Assembly (NCBI GenBank): GCA_024761205.1
Contig: JAMASS010000022.1
Location: 19,666 to 83,665 of the forward strand
Direction of reading: 5' to 3'
Length of the DNA stretch: 64,000 nucleotides
From: Limisphaerales bacterium
GTDB taxonomy: Bacteria > Verrucomicrobiota > Verrucomicrobiia > Limisphaerales > AAA164-E04
The notes below the pieces were generated by a model that saw only the letters and a list, made by a program, of their open reading frames with translations, was not told where the DNA came from and ran no database searches. A program made the translations under genes and the position numbers. This document shows, in pieces, positions 49,041 to 56,349 of this stretch (position 1 is its first letter; the number at the start of each line of letters is the position of its first letter).

Positions 49041-49916
49041 CTACCCGGCCGCGACCTTCTGTGCGGCTTCGCTCGCCACTTCGAGACACTCACGAATATC
49101 GGCCATGGGATCGTTCGGGTTCTCTTCATACTCGAGAGAAAGGGCGCCATCAGCCGGGAAACCGATCTTTTTGAGCGCACGAAACACGCCTTCCACATCC
49201 AAAAATCCTTTACCCAATATCACCCCGCGCGTCTTTTTCTTCTGCTCGGCAAAATCCTTGAGGTGAACGCCGTATAGCCGATCTCCGAGAATGTACGCCA
49301 CCTCCACCGGATCGATTCCCGAACGGATATAATGCCCTAAGTCGGCACAAAACCCGATTCGACGATCGTGCCCCGCCACGGCTTTCCAAGCGTCCACCGG
49401 CTGATCGTAGAGAGCGCCCGGGCCGTGATTGTGAATCGCAATTCGGATGTCGAACTCCGCGACCAACTTATCGAGGGAGCCGAATGAATCCGGCGTTGGA
49501 TTGGCGCTGATTGTTTTGATGCCGGCCATCTTGGCAAATTCGAATATTTTGCGATTTGCCGCGTGATTGTTGGTGAACGGCTGAACGCCATGACAACTAA
49601 TCGTGATGTCATACTTCTTGAGTTTCGTGTTCATAGCCGCAACCTTCGCAGGATCGGGAACCGGCGGATAATGCGCGCGAAAAAACTCGATCCAATGCAG
49701 CCCAAGCGCATGGGTCTTTTCCAGAGCACCATTCACACCGAAGGCTCGCAGTGAATAGCTTTGGATTCCCATTGGGAAGCCACCGAATCGCTTCAATGAC
49801 TCCGCCCGCGTAGAGGCCAGCAGTTTAGGAACATCAAACCAGGTCGCCCCTCCCGCAGCGGCGGCGGTTAGAAGGGACCGGTGTAGAAAACGTCGTCGAG
49901 TGAGGGTCGGTTTCAT
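49041..49916 (-). CDS. Exported sugar phosphate isomerase/epimerase (xylose isomerase-like TIM barrel)
   Basis: 291 residues from the ATG at 49916, which starts a twin-arginine signal (LTRRRFLHRSLLTAAAAGG). TIM-barrel landmarks: MGIQSYSLRAFGVNGALEKT, GLHWIEFFRAHYPP, ISCHGVQPFTNN, IRIAIHNHGPGALYDQPVDA, IGFCADLGHYIRSGIDPVEV and LYGVHLKDFAEQKKKTRGVI. Metal ligands are probably the His in HNHG, Asp in CADLGH, His in GVHLKD and the Glu in SLEYEEN. The family converts or dehydrates sugars. Its paralogue about 5 kb upstream is a pseudogene. Intact. Confidence 0.92.
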   Translation of the reverse strand: MKPTLTRRRFLHRSLLTAAAAGGATWFDVPKLLASTRAESLKRFGGFPMGIQSYSLRAFGVNGALEKTHALGLHWIEFFRAHYPPVPDPAKVAAMNTKLKKYDITISCHGVQPFTNNHAANRKIFEFAKMAGIKTISANPTPDSFGSLDKLVAEFDIRIAIHNHGPGALYDQPVDAWKAVAGHDRRIGFCADLGHYIRSGIDPVEVAYILGDRLYGVHLKDFAEQKKKTRGVILGKGFLDVEGVFRALKKIGFPADGALSLEYEENPNDPMADIRECLEVASEAAQKVAAG

Positions 49917-50204
49917 AGTGTCAATGAGTCTCGCGTGTTGAGCCAAATGGATGTGCCACTGAAACTAAGCGATCGTCAGCCGCGTTGCGAGATAAAACAA
50001 TGCGGCAAAGCGTCACGTCGATAGCAACATCATTCCCCTCAATAAAGTGCTTGCCATTCAGCGCGTCACGTAATTGCTGGCGCCGGCGATGCAAGAACGC
50101 CGAGGTCTCTGCTTCGCTAAGGCCCACTTCGCCATATGCGGAGATTCCGCCCCCAGATGTTTTCCTTCACTCATTGCCCTCCTGAATATCCCAAACCCGC
50201 GTCA

Positions 50205-51170
50205 CGAAACTAGTCGCAGGTATAGTTAAACTCTTCTTTGGACATACTCACACAGTCCGACCATCGTGCTAGGTCTTTGACCAGTTTGACAGGATCATAC
50301 TCGAGAACCTTTGGCGCGCCTTCTTCCCAGGTGTCATGAGACCTTCGCAAGTCATCCACGAGAAGAATGGGCGAAAGCCCGTCCGTAACCGAATGTTACA
50401 AATTTCAGGTAGACATGAACGCCGACGTCATGGCGCTCATCCAAACTGGATAACCGCCGGGAGATTCGCTCAAACGGTTGCTGGGCCCGGCGCCAATCGC
50501 ATTTCTCCATCACGAGTTTCACATGTGCGTTGAAATTCCAACACACAAAATTGCTCATGTAGATTCCACGAACACCGACTTCATCAAGCTCATCATCGGC
50601 CGGATGCTGGGCCCGCTTAAGATATTTTTCTTCCAAACCTCCGTGATTTCCACCGATCCAGCTCTTTCAGACCGGCTAATATCCGCCCCGTCATAAACCC
50701 GCATCGAGTAGTCCAAGCAGAACTTGGCAGTGGATTCGATGAAATCATCACAGGAATAATATACTCGTCAAACCCATGTACCCCGTGTTCCCTCCAAAGA
50801 ATCAGCGGAATGTTGCATCGCTCGGACGCATAATCAGATGATCTCAATCAAAAACTTCCCGCATCCGCTGCAGCGCGTATTCCCCTTCGGGCAGGAAGTC
50901 ATTGGCGTGGTAGGTGACGAGCAGGGCTTCATATTCAGCCCCTGCGTTGCCATAAATGCACCTTAAAATAACCGTCTTTGCCACCGCTGACCGGAATCAA
51001 GATATCGTAGTCACTGTCGCAACGGTACTCATCGACCAGCTTGCCGGAATCAAACCAGCCAAGCATCCCAATCAATCGATTGCCGCTGCTCGGCCACCTG
51101 GCGCCTGTACAAACGCCAACATGCCGAGGCGGTCGGATACACACATCGCGAGCAATATTCATAATCAAAG
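50205..51170 (-). pseudogene. N-acetyl sugar amidotransferase (WbpG/PseA-type), decayed
   Basis: Read across frames from 51170: WFDSGKLVDEYRCDSDYDIL and IPVSGGKDGYFKVHLWQR, the PP-loop of the family. Then EYEALLVTYHANDFLPEGEY, IPLILWREHGVHGFDEYIIP, GVRGIYMSNFVCWNFNAHVK, FERISRRLSSLDERHDVGVH and VYLKFVTFGYGRA, with DPVKLVKDLARWSDCVSMSK and EEFNY near 50205-50290. The enzyme moves ammonia onto UDP-linked amino sugars for O-antigen or flagellin glycans. Frameshifts and stops are spread throughout. It lies divergent from the decayed flagellar locus beside it. The start and cysteine cluster are worn. Confidence 0.8.
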
Positions 51171-51189
51171 TTCCCCTACTTATCTAAGC

Positions 51190-51900
51190 AAATGGTCTCT
51201 CGACCGAGAGCAACTTTGGTCGCGCGGCAGCCGATTCACAAGACCCCTCTCACACAGTCTGAAGCACGGGCCCTCGGCCGCACCACCTATCACCCCGGTC
51301 CCTTCGCCTACGAATGCCAACGCACATTCACACCGGCCGCAACCCATTTTCAAGAACACGAGACGCCCTCAAATCGCGAGATGCTCAGACTTCTGCCACG
51401 TCCAGTTTGGCCGAATCTCGAAGAACCCAAAGTCAACACTGCTAGCCGATGATCAGCCCGTCGCCCTTTTGGACACCCCCTGAAACAGGGAAGTCGATGC
51501 TTACCAAATGAATCTCGCTGCTAGCCGCAAAAAATCAAACCCCGTCCCGAATCTGGAAGCTCAATGGCCCCCCCCGTTCATCATGAACGAGTTTTCGATC
51601 CCATCGCTGATCTTCATCGGATCCCTCTCGAATGACTCCATGACCTGACTTCCATTGGAAACCACCCAAAACTGCTCTTCATCGATATCCCAGGAATTGA
51701 TTGGAACGGATCCCGGCCAGATGCATTCGTTGCGGCAACAGGTAATCCACCTCTCAGGCCCCAAACAATTCCTCATGCTGAACGCCTCCTACGATATCCA
51801 GTTAAAAATTATGAGCGGCGGACAAAACATTCCAATCCACTTCCCCGGACGTCGAACAAAAAGAGACCTTTTCGCATATCTTCCCCACAAACCGTAAGAA
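51190..51900 (+). pseudogene. flhF: flhF (flagellar GTPase) remnant
   Basis: Worn SRP-like GTPase. VALLDTPETGKSMLTK stands where the P-loop is expected. LLFIDIPGIDWNGSRPDAF matches the FlhF 'VDTPG' block. MHSLRQQVIHLSGPKQFLML and NASYDIQLK, then IMSGGQNIPIHFPGR match the conserved C-terminal block (FLSAGQNIP). The pieces are in at least three frames and a part before the final block is deleted. FlhF places and numbers polar flagella. First recognisable gene of the flagellar run. A further frame at 51914-52200 (IACLSILTMAQLRTLMLLGA) may be another lost gene but was not recognised. Confidence 0.72.
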
Positions 51901-52289
51901 ATCCACCGATTAATGAGACGAAATCCAACTTGGCAAATCGCCTGCCTGTCCATTCTGACCATGGCACAGCTTCGAACACTGATGTTGCTCGGAGCCCTCA
52001 CCGGCATGGACTTCGGTCTCACGCTTCAGGGAGACAGCAAATAGATTTTCCCAAAAGCCTGCATCGCCCTACACCACCGCACTTCTCATGCGGTGGTGGG
52101 ACGCATCCGGATTCGGAACATTCAGGAAATGCATCAGGAAAAGGAAGCAGCCAAGGAATCAACACCCTCCCCCATCAACGCAACCAAAAAGTAACCCATG
52201 ATAGCTGAAGCGTCACCTCTCCCGAGCGCCGTCGGAATTCACTGCCACCACCTCGTCGCAAGGCCTGTGGCAGCACTAACTCCACCGAT

Positions 52290-52630
52290 GACTACGGAAC
52301 GGATCTGGAGAACGATCTCGTCCAACAATGCCTGCCACTAGTCAAGCGGTCGGCAGAATTGCCATCAATCTCCCTCCCCATATCCCGGGAGACGATCTCC
52401 AAAGCGTCGCCATAATGGGCTCTCCAAGCGATGCCTGACTACGCCACCTCCAACGGCGCCTCATTAAGAGAGTTATGCGCGACACCGTATCGAAGGCGCC
52501 ATCCTAGACGAACTGCGACGCATCGACTGCACCCCCCGCTCCGTCCACAACAAAAGCAAGGTGCTACAAAAGGCCATTGCCGAACTCAATCAGCATCTCC
52601 TCCCGCATTCCCGAGGGTAACGAGGCGGCC
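52290..52630 (+). pseudogene. fliA: fliA (flagellar sigma factor) remnant
   Basis: Sigma28-type pieces. DLENDLVQQCLPLVK, then in another frame GRIAINLPPHIPGDDLQSVA, are the region 1-2 start. ESYARHRIEGAILDELRRID and CTPRSVHNKSKVLQKAIAEL match the FliA/WhiG block 'IRGAILDELRxxDW-PRSVR'. Domains 3-4 are absent and the gene runs straight into the flgF remnant. FliA would direct late flagellar genes. Confidence 0.78.
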
Positions 52631-52743
52631 AAGCACTTGAATCTGTCACTTTCCAGGACGGAAAACTAAGAATATCAGTGAATCTCCCACCCATATCGCC
52701 TAAATCCAGGTCCGGCATATTCTCTGCCTTTGGCGCGAACGCG

Positions 52744-53199
52744 ATGAATATCAGCATCCACCAGGCAGTTTCCGCCATGATCACTCATGCCCGTTGGCCG
52801 GAGATGATCGCCGAGAATCTCTCGGCTTCGAGAGCACCGGTGATACAAGGCAACGCACATTGCTATCCGGTGAGCACAGCGGTCAATTGCCGACCGGAGA
52901 TGTCATCACTCCGTAATCAATCTCCCACTTCATACTCCCTACAACCGAGACTTCTTACCGTTTCACCAACGGGGCCATCGGAAAAACCAATGTCCCCACG
53001 CACCTCGCCATCATTGCCGACAGCTTCCTTGAAGTAAAAACTCGGCAACAGAGAAACAGCCTATACCCAAGACGGTGAGTTCTCGATCGACTGGGAAGAC
53101 AACCTCGTGACCAAGCAAGGCTTTCACGTCTTAGGAAGTTCCGGTTCCATTCAAATCGCTGAGACCAACGGACCTCTTAAGATTCATGGCAGTCCATGA
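52744..53199 (+). pseudogene. flgF: flgF (proximal rod protein) remnant
   Basis: MNISIHQAVSAMITHARWPE and MIAENLSASRAP match the N-terminal rod-protein block (ALxANARWQEMISENLASSSVPG). Then, in other frames, FTNGAIGKTNVPTHLAII and the hook-basal-body signature AYTQDGEFSIDWEDNLVTKQ, GFHVLGSSGSIQI, with a stop at 53197. Expected next gene flgG is not seen, so flgG and the flgF tail were deleted or the two were fused by deletion. Confidence 0.78.
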
Positions 53200-53219
53200 G
53201 AACCCGGATACAGTCTGAA

Positions 53220-53459
53220 GGGATTCCAAGCCCGCGCTACCCTACGTCCCATCCTCCAACCCCACGTCAGCCGAATCCCCGTAGCCGATCGGGGTGATTT
53301 GGTCGACGCCAACTTCCAGAACGGCGCCATCAGCATCACGGTGAACGCCAAGACCCTGACAAAGGCACCCCGAGAAACATTGTCAGAATCCGCAATCCAA
53401 AATCTAAAAAGCAGCTCCGTGAAAGAGTCACTCATGAAAAGACCATTCAGGTTCTCTAG
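53220..53459 (+). pseudogene. flgA: flgA (P-ring chaperone) C-terminal remnant
   Basis: RIPVADRGDLVDANFQNGAI and SITVNAKTLTK, then after a one-base shift GTPRNIVRIRNPKSKKQLRE, RVTHEKTIQVL and a stop at 53457. This is the SAF-type C-terminal domain of FlgA ('GDxVxVRNxxSxKxxxGxV'). The N-terminal half is gone. Confidence 0.68.
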
Positions 53460-53479
53460 CCGTTCCACGACGACCTTGG

Positions 53480-54092
53480 CAACCATCGTCAACACCGCCC
53501 ACTTCAGCACCCAAAGTCGCGCCAATTGAGATTACTCCAACACATCGATGATCGCGGATATGCGGGCTCGCGCTATCAAGAATATTCTCACGATCATCAT
53601 TCAGGAAACCAAAAAGGCCTCAAAGAATAACTCAATCCAAAAGCAGCCGAAAATCCAGCGTCGACGCTGGCATTGAGAGATTTTTCTACAGCCCTGGAGC
53701 CAGCACCTTGCTCACCAAAAAAGGAAAACTCCCCGCCCTCAAGTCCAACACAGCGAGCAATTTTGAAAGCAGCGGCAATATCTCCACACCGGAACGCACT
53801 AACTTCTCGAATTTCCGTGAGAATCGTCGATATCCTTCCCAATCGACATTTCCGGATTGAAAGCGCCCAGCGACCTCATTCAGTGGCGAGACTCAAGAAG
53901 CCATTTTAAAGAGGTACGGTTTGGGAACAGAATATCACGCTAGAAGACTCTGTTTTTAGCTACCACCTCTCCGACATCACCATCCGTTTCACTTCAAAGG
54001 ATCCGATCACGAACAACCGAAAGCCTAGCTAGTTCACCCACACCTAGGACAAGATCACTCCGTTCTATCCGCCGCTCGCTCAAACGCATTGA
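53480..54092 (+). pseudogene. flgH: flgH (L-ring protein) remnant
   Basis: MIADMRARAIKNILTIIIQE then TKKASKN matches the FlgH 'DxRAxxVGDILTVxIxE' block. Later ARISVRIVDILPNRHFRIES (in its own frame) and VFSYHLSDITIRFTSKDPIT match 'LPNGNLxIxG' and the C-terminal block, ending near 54092. Several frameshifts. The L-ring anchors the flagellum in the outer membrane, so the ancestor was diderm and flagellated. Confidence 0.72.
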
Positions 54093-54101
54093 AGAACCAG
54101 T

Positions 54102-54480
54102 ATGCACCTGCTGAGACATTGCCTGACGATCGTTACGATCCTGCTCATCGTGACCGATACCTTAGCAGTCACCGTGAAGGCGAAGGACGGCCCCCGCCTC
54201 CGCAAACCCATCCCGACCCCCACCCCCGGTTCGGGAGCACGACGGCCTGCATTACCTACTCCTTGAACTGCGCCCGCCAGACTATTCCACCGCTACCCGC
54301 ATGGCCAGGCCAGCAACGACAAGCTTGCGGGCATCGCTCAAGCGGAGAGTGACGCCTACCTTCCCATCAATCCCCCGGCCCGAAATGCTCACCAATCCAA
54401 GAGGTCGCCCCAAGTCCCTTAATTCCCACGGCGTTTCCACAGCGACATCATCACCATCTTTCAAAACATGGAGCACTCCT
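54102..54480 (+). pseudogene. flgI-like (P-ring protein) remnant
   Basis: MHLLRHCLTIVTILLIVTDT is a signal peptide. After a large deletion, HYLLLELRPPDYSTATRMAR and NDKLAGIAQAESDAYLPINP follow in other frames, resembling the FlgI 'LxLxxxDFxTAxxIAxxIN' block. Position after flgH supports flgI. The next pieces (KIIYQQRSNDMVLDSLTGQI, about 54495-54560) could be a worn flgJ or anything else. Confidence 0.5.
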
Positions 54481-54619
54481 GAGCTCTACGTGCCAAAAAT
54501 CATCTACCAGCAACGATCCAACGATATGGTGCTGGACTCTTTGACAGGCCAAATCTTCGGAAAGGGGAGCCACCCACAAACGAGAACATCCCTTCGGCAA
54601 CTTGAAGCCTAGTCCCCTT

Positions 54620-55020
54620 GGACACAAAGACAACCGACGAAAACTCACGCAGTATGGCGAACTCTTAGCCATTCTAGAAACGCAGCAACAAAAGAACCTT
54701 TCTTGTAACGCCGCTCGAGTCGAACACCAGCGACATTCGGTTGCAAACCCAACGTCTCAAACAACTCAAGGCCCCTCGCGAATCCCTCAATCGGCCCCGA
54801 ATCCAGCTTCGCGATGCGCTCGCGCGACTCCCACAGGACTGTCAGCTACTCCTCGACGATAATCAAACCCCTGATGAATCGAATCCAAAAGATCGCCCGT
54901 CAAAACCAACTTCTCCTGAATCACTCGGTGAACACTGCGGAACAACTGATGAAAACCCTCTCAAACGAGCCCAGGCCAACCACCTACGAGATTCAGTCGT
55001 ACGATTACTCAATTTCACGT
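54620..55020 (+). pseudogene. flgN-like chaperone remnant
   Basis: LTQYGELLAILETQQQKNLS, then in other frames QTQRLKQLKAPRESLNRPRI, QLRDALARLPQDCQLLL, and RIQKIARQNQLLLNHSVNTA then EQLMKTL. The helical pattern and the 'RENQxLLxxSxxxxxRLMxxL' end are those of FlgN, export chaperone for hook-filament junction proteins. It lies directly before the flgK fragment, its normal neighbour. Confidence 0.65.
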
Positions 55021-55063
55021 GAACATGTCTGCTGGTCGGAGCTGAAATTCCCCAGGAACGACT

Positions 55064-55200
55064 ATGAACGACCTCTACGGCACCCTCGACTTGGCCAGCG
55101 AGCAGGTGCAAACGCAGCACCCGGGGATCAAGCTGACGGGACAGCACACCATTGCCAAGGTTGATCTACTACCTGCCGAAAAATCATTTTGGGAAAGCGT
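55064..55200 (+). pseudogene. flgK: flgK (hook-associated protein 1) N-terminal fragment
   Basis: MNDLYGTLDLASEQVQTQHP then GIKLTGQHTIAKVDLLP matches the FlgK N-terminus ('LFxTLNxAxxALxAQQxGIxVTGxNIANVNT'). It stops being recognisable near 55200, where GC-rich DNA from an IS630 scrap begins, so the IS probably cut the locus here. Confidence 0.7.
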
Positions 55201-55234
55201 GGATGAAGGCGGTTTGTCGGGAGGCGTTCACAAA

Positions 55235-55690
55235 TGGCCGAAGCGCTAGCCGAGGCGATCCGTCACTTCCTGCGGGGAGCGGGCGATGTCATCTTGGAAC
55301 CCGCCGGCCTTGAGCCGACGCCAGCCCTTTCGATCAGGTTACCCTCCGGCGGGGAGGGTGGCAGTCGAGGGAGGCTTAAAGCGGCGCCTTCCCGCCACCA
55401 AGTTCATCCAGGAGACACGGAAGAGCCCGACGGCGCGCCGCCGCTTCGCTTTGCGAGGCGTCCGGGCGGGGAATCAAGCCATCGACCCCGGCTTGGTTAA
55501 GCTGGCGGATCCAGGTGCGAACCGGTTTCGGGGAGGGCATTGCCTGAACGCCGGACGCGCCGAGTCTCCAAGCGGAGGCTGTGGCTCTGGTTGGCCGAGG
55601 TCCATTCTTGGGCGGGATGTTTTCGGCTTTGAGTTAAATCTCGAAACGCCGCCAATGCAGAGGCAACCCAAAGCAGAAAACAGAACCTAG
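55235..55690 (-). mobile_element. IS630-like transposase scrap
   Basis: On the minus strand the N-terminal helix-turn-helix PKPVRTWIRQLNQAGVDGLI is read near 55490-55560. It is followed after a deletion by NLIER (about 55345) and WRRLKAGGFQDDIARSPQEV (about 55270-55335), the IS630 C-terminal end. The catalytic Asp residues are missing. GC-rich like the other IS DNA. Ends not defined. Confidence 0.6.
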
Positions 55691-55779
55691 CCTTTGCGAT
55701 ACCCGTCGTCATCAGCCCTTGGTTCGTGCTGATGACGAGCGCTAGTCACCGCCTTCACCTTTGGCGGATTCAACGCTAC

Positions 55780-56013
55780 TTATACGGATCCAAAACAAGC
55801 CTCCAACATAGTGTTCTCATTGTCATCGGCATAAGAATCGTCATACCGACTCCCAAACTGCTGCAGATTATTTATGCACTTGGCCGGTCGGCTCGATTCC
55901 TTGACTCGCGACAAGGTTGGCAGCAGCAGCCCAGCTGATATGGCGATGATGGCAATGACCACTAGCAGCTCAATCAAGGTAAAGGCACAGAGAGGGCGAG
56001 TCATGTTATTCAT
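55780..56013 (-). pseudogene. Truncated pseudopilin
   Basis: Prepilin motif [20 protein letters not shown] and [20 protein letters not shown] then [19 protein letters not shown], typical of PVC type II pseudopilins. The frame ends at 55780 after only 77-82 residues, and no ADGHV-type tail follows. Start could be 56028, 56013 or 56004. Probably the intact 5' end of a gene cut off by the neighbouring IS scrap; a short stable protein cannot be excluded. Confidence 0.7.
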
Positions 56014-56127
56014 AGAAGCACGCATCAATGTTTTTTGCTCTAGCCAGGTGAAGAAATGCCCGAAACGCTTTTAAAACTGACATCTATAATGTCGGGCTTT
56101 ATCGCACAGATGCTCAGGCATTTTTTG

Positions 56128-56192
56128 CCCTCTGGGTGGGATTGAAAGAGACGCATTAGGAGCATTGGAAGTCTTAAGCGTAGGGAAAGCGG
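56128..56192 (+). repeat. Dispersed intergenic repeat, copy B
   Basis: GAGACGCATTAGGAGCATTG then GAAGTCTTAAGCGTAGGG, about 80 % like 37873-37907. Followed 46 bases later by the palindrome at 56239. Confidence 0.55.
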
Positions 56193-56238
56193 TGAAAGAT
56201 CCTAAGCGTTACTCACAACTCGGCAGGTGCCGTCCCTG

Positions 56239-56265
56239 GGAGCGCGAAAAGAGTGTCCGCGCTCC
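56239..56265. repeat. Palindrome GGAGCGCG-N11-CGCGCTCC
   Basis: Perfect 8-bp stem with an 11-base loop (AAAAGAGTGTC), no T-run after it. 85 bases before the CBM9-like gene. Related to the palindromes at 25899 and 63901. Confidence 0.65.
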
Positions 56266-56349
56266 TCACCATTTAATGATATCCTTTAGCAACATCCCTA
56301 CTCGTTTTTTCTTGAACTCATCGCCGGGAAAAAATACATTCAGCGCCCA

